Shown here one piece after another: positions 1 to 8,200 of a stretch of 21,357 nucleotides of DNA (position 1 is the stretch's first letter; each line of letters opens with the position of its first letter). This DNA comes from CAZHGD01 sp964531735 (GTDB taxonomy: Bacteria; Armatimonadota; UBA10988). The stretch covers positions 1-21,357 of the forward strand of contig CAZHGD010000129.1 in NCBI GenBank assembly GCA_964531735.1, read 5' to 3'. The translations under genes were made by a program, and so were the position numbers. Below the pieces are notes generated by a model. The model did not search any database. It saw only the letters and a program-made list of their open reading frames with translations, and was not told the origin of the DNA.

Positions 1-1
1 C

Positions 2-475
2 GCCGGCGGCTGGCAGGAGGTGCTGACCGCCGGCGAAGCCGGCCTGTCGCGCGAGGCGGCGTTCGCCGCACCGCCGACGGGCCCTGAGACGCTCCGCCGA
101 GCGCGCTTGCGCGGGGCCCTGATCCTGCTCCTGACGGCGCTGGCGGCCCGCTGCCATGGCACGGCGCGGGCGCCGCAGCCGCCTGAGCATGAGCGCGTCA
201 TCCGGGCTGTGGCCGGCCACATCCAGGAGACCGCCGGCGTCGGGCTGACCATGGACGGGCTGGCTCGGCTGTCGGGCTACAGCAAGTTCCACTTCCAGCG
301 GCTCTTCCACCAGGTCACCGGGGTCACGGTGCATGGCTATGTGGACGTGTGTCGCCTGGAGCGAGCGCGCCAACTGCAAGCCGCCGGCTGTAAGCAGGCC
401 GAGATCGCGCAGTTGCTGGGCTTCTCGTGTCCGGCCGCCTTCTCACGCTGGTACCGGCCCCGCCGCGAGGCGTGA
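2..475 (+). CDS. AraC-family transcriptional regulator, C-terminal part (5' truncated by window edge)
   Basis: The frame is open from the first bases, so the true start lies outside the window; a GTG at 20 is possible but probably internal. Counting from that GTG, residues 21-50 look like the linker helix that usually precedes the DNA-binding domain in AraC proteins. Residues 58-148 form the double helix-turn-helix: first HTH about 77-98 (LTMDGLARLSGYSKFHFQRL), second about 127-147 (AEIAQLLGFSCPAAFSRWY). Family members bind DNA and usually sense a small ligand through the N-terminal domain, which is missing here. The protein ends right after the second HTH, without the usual short tail ending in a Pro-x-x-Tyr-Arg-like motif. 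It is convergent with pyrB and separated from it by 33 bases. The target is unknown; regulation of the neighbouring cluster cannot be claimed. Confidence 0.85.
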   Translation, partial: AGGWQEVLTAGEAGLSREAAFAAPPTGPETLRRARLRGALILLLTALAARCHGTARAPQPPEHERVIRAVAGHIQETAGVGLTMDGLARLSGYSKFHFQRLFHQVTGVTVHGYVDVCRLERARQLQAAGCKQAEIAQLLGFSCPAAFSRWYRPRREA

Positions 476-508
476 GGACGACTGACGCGAGCTCGGGCCG
501 ACGCCAGC

Positions 509-1588
509 CTACACCGGCAGTTCCATGCCGCAGTAGCGGCAGCGGCGCTGCTCCGGCGAGATGACCTCCATCTGCGGGGTCGTGTAGGCTTCGGCGCGGT
601 TGGCGCAGTCGGGGTTCGGGCAGCGCGGGTGGTCTGCCACGGGCAGCGGCGCGCGGCGCGGGGTCGGCACGCCCTCGCTGTCCACCGCGTCGAGCAGGAG
701 CGCCAGGAGCGCCATGCGGACCGGCACGCCGTAGGCGGCCTGCCCGAAGTAGGCCGCGCGCCGGTCGGGGTCCACGTTGTAGGCGATCTCGTCGACGCGC
801 GGCAGCGGGTGCATCACCAGCAGTTCCGGCTTCGAGCGCTCCAGGAGCGCGGCGTCGATGCGGTAGCTGCCCTTGACGGACTCGTACTCGCTGGCGTCGG
901 GGAAACGCTCGCGCTGGATGCGCGTCACGTAGAGCACGTCGAGATCGGGCAGCACGTCCTCGACATGGTCGGTGCGCGCCACCGGGAGACCGGCCGGCTG
1001 GAACCGATCGGGCAGTTGCAGGCTCTGTGGCGCGATGCAGGTCACGTGCACCGGGTAGTGTCGCAGCGCCACGAGCAGCGAATGGACCGTGCGGCCGAAC
1101 CGCAGGTCGCCGCAGAGTCCGATGTGCAGGCCGGCGATGTCGCCACGGCTGCGCTGGATGGTGTACAGGTCGGTCAGAGTCTGCGTGGGGTGCTGATGGC
1201 CACCGTCTCCGGCATTGATGATGGGCTTGCTGGCATAGGCCGCAGCCACGGCCGACGAGCCCTCGAGCGGGTGCCGCATGACGATCACGTCGGCGTAGCT
1301 CTCGATGATGCGCGCGGTGTCCGCCAGCGTCTCGCCCTTGGCCGCCGAGGAGGTGCTGGCATCGGCAAAGCCGATCACGCCGCCGCCGAGGCGCTGCATG
1401 GCGCTTTCGAAGCTGAGCCGCGTCCGCGTGCTCGGCTCGAAGAACGCCGTGGCGAGGATCTTGCCGGCCAACAAGGTCTGCCGCTCGCCGAGCCGCTCGT
1501 GCATCTGCTCGGCCACGTTCAGAACGTGCTGGATCTCCTCGGCCGAGAAGTCGTCGACTCGGATCAGACTGCGTCCCGCCAAGCTCAT
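509..1588 (-). CDS. pyrB: Aspartate carbamoyltransferase catalytic chain with a C-terminal PyrI-like zinc knuckle
   Basis: The product condenses carbamoyl phosphate with L-aspartate in the second step of cytosolic pyrimidine synthesis. The 359-residue protein matches the E. coli PyrB type closely: carbamoyl-phosphate loop STRTR (53-57), the catalytic Ser/Lys loop around STSSAAKGE (78-86), HPTQTLTDLYT (133-143), and aspartate-loop residues including HPLPRVDEI (260-268). The catalytic chain normally ends near 310. Here a further stretch of about 50 residues carries Cys323-x4-Cys328-x21-Cys350-x2-Cys353, the spacing style and CPNxxC/CxYC wording of the zinc domain of the regulatory chain PyrI, but with no allosteric nucleotide-binding domain. 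The ATG at 1588 has GGAG 7 bases upstream. It has its own predicted promoter 61 bases or less from the preceding gene. No separate pyrI is seen. The PyrB assignment is very secure; the role of the zinc tail is inferred. Confidence 0.97.
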   Translation of the reverse strand: MSLAGRSLIRVDDFSAEEIQHVLNVAEQMHERLGERQTLLAGKILATAFFEPSTRTRLSFESAMQRLGGGVIGFADASTSSAAKGETLADTARIIESYADVIVMRHPLEGSSAVAAAYASKPIINAGDGGHQHPTQTLTDLYTIQRSRGDIAGLHIGLCGDLRFGRTVHSLLVALRHYPVHVTCIAPQSLQLPDRFQPAGLPVARTDHVEDVLPDLDVLYVTRIQRERFPDASEYESVKGSYRIDAALLERSKPELLVMHPLPRVDEIAYNVDPDRRAAYFGQAAYGVPVRMALLALLLDAVDSEGVPTPRRAPLPVADHPRCPNPDCANRAEAYTTPQMEVISPEQRRCRYCGMELPV

Positions 1589-1617
1589 GTGACTGCTCCG
1601 CCCAGGGCTTCCGGCGG

Positions 1618-1646
1618 ATTGTAGTACCGTGGCGGTCTGTCGTCAA
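1618..1646 (-). promoter_or_regulatory. Predicted sigma70-type promoter of pyrB
   Basis: Read on the minus strand there is TTGACG (1641-1646), a 17-base spacer and TACAAT (1618-1623). The -10 box lies about 30 bases upstream of the pyrB ATG, leaving a leader of roughly 20 bases, which leaves little room for a classical attenuator. The box sits in the 61-base gap after the enolase-superfamily gene. The -35 and the spacer length are the same as in the promoter at the head of the cluster. Confidence 0.75.
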
Positions 1647-1649
1647 AGG

Positions 1650-2789
1650 CTACGCCTGCCAGCCTGGCAGCCGCGCCTCGTCCACGTCGACGCCCAGCCC
1701 CGGTCCGTCCGGCACCATCACCAGGGCGCCCTGGCGGTCGGGGAAGCCCGGCACCAGACCGGTCAGCAGCGGATTGTCCGCCTCGTCCAGCTCGATCCAG
1801 CGCTCGCTGGGCCAAGCTCCGCCGGGTGAGTCGGGCAGGGCCGCCAGGTAGTGCAACGTGGCGGCCAGCGCCACCGCCGAACCACTCACCCGTGGCTGCA
1901 CCGGCAGCCCGAAGGCGCTGGCCAGAGCGGCAATCTGCTGGCCGGCGGTGAACCCGCCCGCGGCGCCCAGGTCCAGGTGCAGGCTGTCGACGCAACGCCG
2001 CCGGCAGAGCTCGCGGAAGCCGAACCGCGTCGCTTCGGTCTCGCCGCCGGCAATGGCCACGCCCGCCGGGTTCAGCGCCTGGCGCACCTCGGCATAGCCG
2101 TCGAGGTCCTCAGGCGGCAGCGGTTCTTCCAGCCAGGTGACCTGCTCGATGGCCGCATGGAGCCCAAAATCGATGGCGGCCGGAGCGTGGTAGGCGCGGT
2201 TGGCCACGGCGGCCAGGCGCACGTCGGTGCCCACCGCCCGCCGGACGGCGTGCAGGTTGGCCAAGTCGGCCGCCGGCTCCTGACCCACCTTCACCTTCAG
2301 CGACCGGTAGCCCTGGTCGCACAGCCGGCGGGCCTCATCGGCCAGGCGCGCGGCAGGTTCGGCACCGCGGCGCAGGTACAGGCCGGTGGCACACGCCTCC
2401 ACGCGGGCGGCGCGCGCGCCGCCGAGCAGCGTGGACACCGGCAGTTCCAGAAGGCGCCCCTTGAGGTCCCAGAGCGCCATGTCGATGGCGCTGAGCGCGG
2501 CCACGAAGGCCCCCGAGCGGCCGAAGTCGCGGCTGCGGTTGTACAGGTCCTCCCAGAGGACGCCGGTCAGCAGCGGGTCCTGGCCGACCAGTCGCGGGCC
2601 GAGGAACTCGCGCACCACGGCGGCGTTGACCTCGGCACACCCGCTGGCCTCACCCCAGCCGGCGGTGCCGTCCTCGGCGGTGACCTTCACCAGGAGCGCG
2701 GTGCGCTCGCTGAGCCACCACTGCGCGTGCCCCAGCGGTTCGCCCAACCGGTGGCGGAGCAGGAAGACGTCGACACTGCGGACGGTCAC
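1650..2789 (-). CDS. Mandelate racemase/muconate lactonizing enzyme family protein with altered active site
   Basis: This is a 379-residue enolase-superfamily protein: N-terminal capping domain (about 1-125, with GWGEA at 44-48 and AIDMALWDLKGR at 101-112) followed by the (beta/alpha) barrel. The KxK base motif is intact (SLKVKVG, K165/K167). Metal ligands two and three are present (E221/E222 in WLEEP; E250 in AGGE), and D273 and the following GG are present. However, the usual Asp-x-Asn first metal ligand reads VAN (Val195), and the His expected near position 300 in the C-terminal strand is Arg (QPRVSG). Related enzymes act on acid sugars or dipeptides as racemases, dehydratases or cycloisomerases. 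The two substitutions suggest a divergent or inactive enzyme, so no substrate is proposed. Start is GTG at 2789 with GAGGTGA just upstream; 22 bases separate it from the M48 gene. The ORF is intact, so simple decay is not obvious. Confidence 0.85.
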   Translation of the reverse strand: MTVRSVDVFLLRHRLGEPLGHAQWWLSERTALLVKVTAEDGTAGWGEASGCAEVNAAVVREFLGPRLVGQDPLLTGVLWEDLYNRSRDFGRSGAFVAALSAIDMALWDLKGRLLELPVSTLLGGARAARVEACATGLYLRRGAEPAARLADEARRLCDQGYRSLKVKVGQEPAADLANLHAVRRAVGTDVRLAAVANRAYHAPAAIDFGLHAAIEQVTWLEEPLPPEDLDGYAEVRQALNPAGVAIAGGETEATRFGFRELCRRRCVDSLHLDLGAAGGFTAGQQIAALASAFGLPVQPRVSGSAVALAATLHYLAALPDSPGGAWPSERWIELDEADNPLLTGLVPGFPDRQGALVMVPDGPGLGVDVDEARLPGWQA

Positions 2790-2811
2790 GGCTCACCTCG
2801 CTCAACCAGGC

Positions 2812-4086
2812 TCAGAGCGCGCCGGCGGTCAGCTCCTCCTGGCGGCACCGCGCCGTGAAGCGCTGCTGCACCTGGCGCGCGTACTGCTCCAGGCCCATGC
2901 CCGCCAGCTTGGCGTCCTCGGGTCGGATGTCGAGCAACGGCATGTTGCGCAAGCGCACCAGCGCCCGCAGCACGTAGCGGTCGGCGTCCTTTACCAGTTG
3001 CACGTCGCTGGCGCGTAGCCCGCGCTCCAGCGCCAGGTTGATGGCCAGTGAGGCATCGGCGGCGCGGTCGGAGATCACGTTCGGGTCGCCGGTGCCGGCC
3101 ATCTGCATCACCACGGCCTCACCGAGCAGCACCTCGATGCGCACCCCGCCATCGCTGCCGGGCAGCACCCGCACGCCGGCGGTGATGGCGTTGGTCACCG
3201 CGCGCCGGTCGATGGGCAGGCCGAGGCTGCGGATCTCGCTGATCAGCGACTGCGCGCGCTCGTCCGACCACGGGTGGGTCTGGAACGCGCCGAGGTCTTT
3301 GTACTGCGGCCGGCTCGCCTGTAGCCGGTGCAGCCGCTCCATGGTGGTCACCAGCCCAACCGGGTTGTAGCCGGCCCGGTAGGTGTAGTAGCAGCCGGCG
3401 TAGTCGGCCTGCGCCTCCTGCTCCACGCTGTGGCCGTTCATCAGCGCCAGATGCACCCACTGCACCATGCCGGCCACGTGCGCCACGTTGACCCGCATGA
3501 ACGCCGCGGCGAGCAGCGTCAGGAGCGTCTGCGTGTTGAGCCGCTGCATCCGCTGCACCTGCTCGTGCAGATGGTGGTAAGTGCTGTGCGCGCACTCGTG
3601 GCCGATGATGCCGGCCAGCTCGTCTTCGCTCTGGCAGAAGTTGAGCATGCCGCGCGTGATGTAGATGTTGCCGCCCCAGGCGCTGAAGGCGTTGATCTCG
3701 TCGGTATCGAGCAGGCGAAAACGGAAGGTCATGCCGGTCGGCGCGTCCTTGCCGCCCGGCTTGTCGCGCCGCACCTGCTTCGGCCCCAGCAGCGCAGCGG
3801 CCGTGATGATCCGGTGGCCCATGCGCTCGACGCGCGTCTGCAACTCGGGGTCGTTCAGCATGCCGATCTCTTTGGAGTAGAAGCGCACGACCTCGTCACC
3901 GTTGCGCAGCTCCTCCTCGAGGTTGTAGACCCGCTGGCCGAGGTTGACGTCGACCTTGACGTCGGGCAGTTTGGCGTCGGGCTGCAACGGCGTGACCGGC
4001 ACCAACCGCGCCGCCGCGGCCAAGCCCGCCGTCACCGTCGCCAGGACCAACAGCACCGTCAGACGCCGTGGAGTGGGTCGCCTCAT
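2812..4086 (-). CDS. Exported M48-family zinc metalloprotease
   Basis: This 424-residue protein has an N-terminal hydrophobic signal (about 9-27) and an M48 catalytic domain. The zinc site is visible as HECAH (H163, E164, H167), with the third ligand in the EQEAQADYAG segment (E224 probable, then D228). The typical upstream NAFSAWGGNIYITRGML (132-148) and downstream THPWSDERAQ (270-279) motifs of BepA/LoiP-like peptidases are also present. In Proteobacteria such proteins degrade or chaperone misassembled envelope proteins; the same role here is an inference. There is no obvious C-terminal TPR domain; the last 130 residues are unassigned. ATG at 4086 is chosen because it directly precedes the signal peptide; the ribosome site is weak (AAGGG about 9 bases upstream). 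It lies 50 bases after the SGNH hydrolase gene and 22 bases before the enolase-superfamily gene. Confidence 0.9.
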   Translation of the reverse strand: MRRPTPRRLTVLLVLATVTAGLAAAARLVPVTPLQPDAKLPDVKVDVNLGQRVYNLEEELRNGDEVVRFYSKEIGMLNDPELQTRVERMGHRIITAAALLGPKQVRRDKPGGKDAPTGMTFRFRLLDTDEINAFSAWGGNIYITRGMLNFCQSEDELAGIIGHECAHSTYHHLHEQVQRMQRLNTQTLLTLLAAAFMRVNVAHVAGMVQWVHLALMNGHSVEQEAQADYAGCYYTYRAGYNPVGLVTTMERLHRLQASRPQYKDLGAFQTHPWSDERAQSLISEIRSLGLPIDRRAVTNAITAGVRVLPGSDGGVRIEVLLGEAVVMQMAGTGDPNVISDRAADASLAINLALERGLRASDVQLVKDADRYVLRALVRLRNMPLLDIRPEDAKLAGMGLEQYARQVQQRFTARCRQEELTAGAL

Positions 4087-4136
4087 CTCGTCACACCCTT
4101 GCTGCTATCTACTAACGCATTGTGGCGCCGGAGGTT

Positions 4137-5210
4137 TCAGTCGGCGGACACTACCGCAGCGCCACGCAGCCAGTCGGCCAGCAACCGCGCCACCTGCGCG
4201 TGGCCGGCCTCGTTCAGGTGGCAGTTGTCGCCCAGCAGGTACAACGGCTCCTGGACGGCCTCCAGCGCGCTGTGGAGGTCAAGATGAGCGATGCGCAGCT
4301 CCCGTAGCATCGCGGTGAGGTACCGCTGCGGCGCCCGCAGCGGATCGGCTGGTGGCCGGTCGAACTGGAAAGTGTAGGGAAACACCACCACGCGCAACGG
4401 CGCACCGGCGGCCGCACACTCGTCGCGCAACGTGCGCAAGTGCTCCTGCAACCGAGCGCGCTGCCCCGGATCGGCCCAGCGCTTGAGCGTCCCGGCCTCC
4501 GAGCGCTGGAGCCCCGCGCGCGACGGCCGGTGCGCCTGACGCGTCACCCACAGATTCCAGACCAGGTTGCTCACCGGACGCAGTTCGAGCGCGACGAACA
4601 GCTCACGCCGCCGCCGCACCAACTGCACGCGCGCCAACTGGGCGATGTCGGCCTCGCGGATGTCGTTCTGGCACAGGCCGTAGACCACCAAGTCCGGCCG
4701 CGTCAAAGGGAGCATCCGACGCGCCACCGCCACCTGCTGATTGGCCTCGTAGCCCGACAGCGCGCAGTTGTCCACCTGGCACGGCGCCAAGTGCTCCTCC
4801 AGGCGCGCCGCGAAGATGGCTTCCAGCCTGACGCCGACGCCCATCGTGATGCTGTCGCCCAGCAGCAGTACCCGCCGGCCAACCGGCGCTCCCGGCGGCG
4901 CGAACTCATGGCATCGCCAGCCCTGGCCATTGGTCCGCACCGCGTTGCGCTCGTTGCGCCGGCCCCGGAAGCTGCCGTCCCAGTGGGGGCGCAGCCGGTA
5001 GCCGATCTGCGCATCGCCGATCACCGCCTCGTCGGGCAGACCCACCGCGGTCCGCCGCTCGAACAGCGGCGAGGCCAAGACGCGTGGCGCCACCAGCGAC
5101 AGCGCCACCAGCGTCAGGTAGGTGGCCGCCAACGCCATAATAGCTCGGCCCAGGCAGCCGGCGGCTGTGCGACCACCGCCGGCGCCGGAGTCCACCGCGG
5201 TGTGGCTCAT
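4137..5210 (-). CDS. Membrane-anchored SGNH/GDSL-type hydrolase
   Basis: The 357-residue product has one hydrophobic segment at about 23-45, probably an uncleaved anchor or signal, and then an SGNH hydrolase domain. All four blocks can be read: GDS (118-120, catalytic Ser120), the oxyanion Gly in LSGYEANQ (Gly153), CQND (Asn182), and the Asp-x-x-His pair in GDNCHLNEAGH (Asp328, His331). Family members are lipases, or esterases and deacetylases acting on acyl or acetyl groups, including those on polysaccharides. The ATG at 5210 is preferred over the open frame reaching 5360, because that extension would overlap the upstream glycosidase gene and has no ribosome site. The ATG lies 10 bases after that gene's stop, suggesting coupling. 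An internal Met at residue 25 (ATG at 5138) is a possible alternative. Substrate is unknown; pairing with a glycosidase hints at a glycan ester. Confidence 0.88.
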   Translation of the reverse strand: MSHTAVDSGAGGGRTAAGCLGRAIMALAATYLTLVALSLVAPRVLASPLFERRTAVGLPDEAVIGDAQIGYRLRPHWDGSFRGRRNERNAVRTNGQGWRCHEFAPPGAPVGRRVLLLGDSITMGVGVRLEAIFAARLEEHLAPCQVDNCALSGYEANQQVAVARRMLPLTRPDLVVYGLCQNDIREADIAQLARVQLVRRRRELFVALELRPVSNLVWNLWVTRQAHRPSRAGLQRSEAGTLKRWADPGQRARLQEHLRTLRDECAAAGAPLRVVVFPYTFQFDRPPADPLRAPQRYLTAMLRELRIAHLDLHSALEAVQEPLYLLGDNCHLNEAGHAQVARLLADWLRGAAVVSAD

Positions 5211-5220
5211 CACCGATGTC

Positions 5221-8200
5221 TCATGGCGCCGCCAGCTCGAACGCCAGCACCTGCTCGGCCGGCACGGTGATCGGCGGCGTGACGCCGTTGGCCCAGGTAC
5301 CCGCCGGGCTGTCACCATCGGTACGGCGAGCAGTGACGCGCGGCGCCGCGCCGGCCACATAGCCGTAGTCGGCCAGATCGAGCTTGGCCGTGACCGTCAC
5401 CGGCTGCGGGCTGAAGTTGGCCAGGATGACCACCACGCGACCGTCCCGCGCGCGCCAGGCACCCGTCTGCACCGCCGGCAGCGTCACCGGCCAGACGCCC
5501 GACCACTGCCAGTCGGCGGTCAGCGTCGGCATCGGACCGCTCAGCGCCGGCGGACGGACCATGCGGCCGTTGGCCAGCCAGTCGCGCAGGAGGTGCCTCA
5601 TCCGGGCGCATTCGCGCAGGAAGACCGCGCCCTTCTGGTTGATCACCGAGGCGCTCAGCCAGCCGATCTGCTCACCGAACACCAACGATTGCGCGGCTTT
5701 CTGGCGCATGGCCAGGTCGGCGTCCTTGCCGCCGCCATAGGCGCGGCTGAACAGCGCCACCTGGTCGGCGTAGACGGCACTGAACGCCGGCACCTGGTGC
5801 TCGTACTGCCAGTGCCAGCTCAGGTAGCCGTCGTAGTACTGCATGAACGGCTCGGAGTTGCACTCGGTGGTAATGAACTTGTCGGACTTCATCGCCCCGC
5901 GGAGCTTGGCCAACAACGGCCAGTAGCCCTGCGTGCACCACCAGTCGCCGCCACCCAGCGGGTGACCGTGCGCCTTGTTCATGCACAGGCGCGGCGAGGC
6001 GGCGGCCACCTGGTCCATGTAGACCCCGTCCACGCCGACCTCGTTCTGCAGCCAGAGGACGATGGACCGGACCTTGTCCTGCCAGTAGGGCGTCACCGGG
6101 CACATCGCCGCCAGCGCCACCGGTTGCTGCTCGGTCCGTTCCTCCTCGCCGGTGGCGTTCTTCACCTTGACCTTCACCGACCGTTTGGAGCCGTAGATCT
6201 CCAGGTAGGGCTTGCCCTGCTCGTCGCAGGTGGCGTAGCGGTGGGCCTCCTGCTTGAAGTCGTCCAGCCAGCTATCCCACAGGCGGGCGTTGATGTACGG
6301 CATCACCGCCACGCCGCCGCGTTGCAGCTCCTTCACGCCTTCGGCCATCCGCGCCTTCGGCGGGTCATAGTGGGGGTACTCGGTGTCGAACGGGATCTGG
6401 TGCCAGTTGTACCAGTGGATCGCCGTCGGCACGCCCATGAATCGGGCAAAGGCCAAGGTCCGGGCGACGGTGTTGTTCGGCTCGTACGGCGTGGCGCCGT
6501 CGCAGACCCACACGGCGTTGTCGCGGAACCGCTGGGGCACCTGCTTGGCCTTCGCGCGCGCCGGCCACCACTGGGCCTTGGCCTCGGCCCAACGACGATA
6601 GACCTGCGCCGCGTCGTACCAGTCGCCACGGAACAGCTCCAGCGCCCCTTCGCCCGGCTGGTTCCAGTCGTTGCCGGGCACGATCATGTCCGGCAGCGGC
6701 CACTCGACGCCGTAGGCCACGGTGCCCTGGCCGTCCGGCCCGCGGCCGAACGTCTCTTTGGTCGACGCCGCCGGGTCCTCGGCCGCCAGGTACAGGCCGC
6801 CGGCCGGGTCGTAGACAGCCAGGTACTGCATCGAGCTCCAGCCGCTCGGATAGAGCCCGCCCCAGTGCACGCCGCGGCCCACCGGGTCTTGCTGGATTTC
6901 GCCGGCTCCGCGCGGGAAGCAGAACACGTCGTCGGCGCCGTTGCCACCCAACATGCCCAGGCGGACGACCGGCGTCTGGACATGCTCCACGGCCGCCGTG
7001 GTGCGGTTGTTCACCTTCAGATGCGTAGTCAGGCGCGGCCCGACCAACTGCACGTCCAGTTCCACCTCCGGCGCCGGGCGCTTGGCGGCACCTTGGCCCA
7101 TCGGCAGGTCGCGGAACGTCAGACGCAGGCCCGGCGCTCGCGGCTGACCCAGGCGCACCACCTGCGGACTGACCTTCAGCCCGGCCGTCCGCCAGGCGGC
7201 CGGCGAGACTTCGATGGTCTTCTTGTCCGCCTCGCGGAGCTTGAGGACCCACAGCGGTGAGGGTGCGCCCAGCATCTCGCGGTCGCCCTTCACGTCGTAG
7301 AGGCTGACCAACTGGCCGCTCTCGAACGCCACCGCGAGCTGGTCGCTGGCCAGTCCCAGCAGGCCGGTCCGCTGCTCGAACCACTCGTCGAGGCGCCGCC
7401 CGTCGGCCGCCAGGGGCCGTAGCGCCGCGTCATCGGCCAGGCTGGTCGCCAGGGCGTGAGCGCGGTCCAGGTCGCTGCGGGCGATGGTCTCGGTCAGCCG
7501 CGCCCACCAGCCCAGACGCGCCGCCAGCGGTGCCGGCGCACTGCCGATGCGCGACCGCGCCGCGGCGATCGCCTGGGCCGTGGTCTCCGGCAGCACGCTC
7601 AACAGCAGCGGCAGCGGGTTACTGGCCGCCGCCTGCCGCAAGGCGTCCACCGAGCCGGCCGCGCCACTGAGGAACAGGCTCACCCGGTAGCGGCCGCTCT
7701 CGGAGGACCATTGCTCCCACGGCCCGTGGAGGTAGATCCCGTACTCGTCACGGCCATCGTAGAACCGGGTGACGCCCGCGCCGAGCAGGCCGATCACGCT
7801 GTCACCGTCGCGGAGCCCGCCCCAGGTCTTCTGCCAGCCCTTCTTGGTGTTGGTGAACTGGCCCTCCTCAGTGGGCTCACCGCCGACCCAGCCGGGGAAG
7901 CCGTTGTCCTTGAAGTGCAGCTCCACCACGTGCAGTTCGTCCCACACCGCGGCCGCCTCCTGGCTGCACGCAACCTGCAGGTCGACCAGTGGCGAGTGGC
8001 CGGTGTAGGCGAAGGTGTAGACAGCGCGCGGCTGCGACTTCGGCGTCTCGGCACCGCGCGTGTAGCGGGCGGAGACCCGCACCACAGCCCGCAGCGGTCC
8101 GGCCGCCACGACTTCCAGCTTCGCGGCCTGGTCCTGCACCAGCCAGTAGCCGCCCTTGCCCGCTTCGGTGCCCTGGTGCGACCAGAGCCGGTCGTTGAAC

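Noticed and set aside
476..508. Terminator between the convergent regulator gene and pyrB
   Set aside because: Only a short CGAGCTCG palindrome without a loop or T-run is present; no convincing hairpin.
509..660. Full PyrI regulatory chain fused to PyrB
   Set aside because: Only about 50 residues follow the catalytic chain, enough for the zinc knuckle but not for the nucleotide-binding domain.
4087..4136. Possible promoter before the M48 gene (TAGATA-like box)
   Set aside because: No acceptable -35 sequence is found at the right distance, so it is too weak to list.
5211..5360. Longer N terminus for the SGNH hydrolase
   Set aside because: It would overlap the end of the glycosidase gene, is Arg/Ser/Pro-rich and lacks a ribosome site; the ATG at 5210 directly precedes the membrane segment.
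5122..7260. Plus-strand open frame of about 710 codons opposite the glycosidase gene
   Set aside because: Same shadow composition, and the minus-strand frame has clear protein character and a signal peptide.
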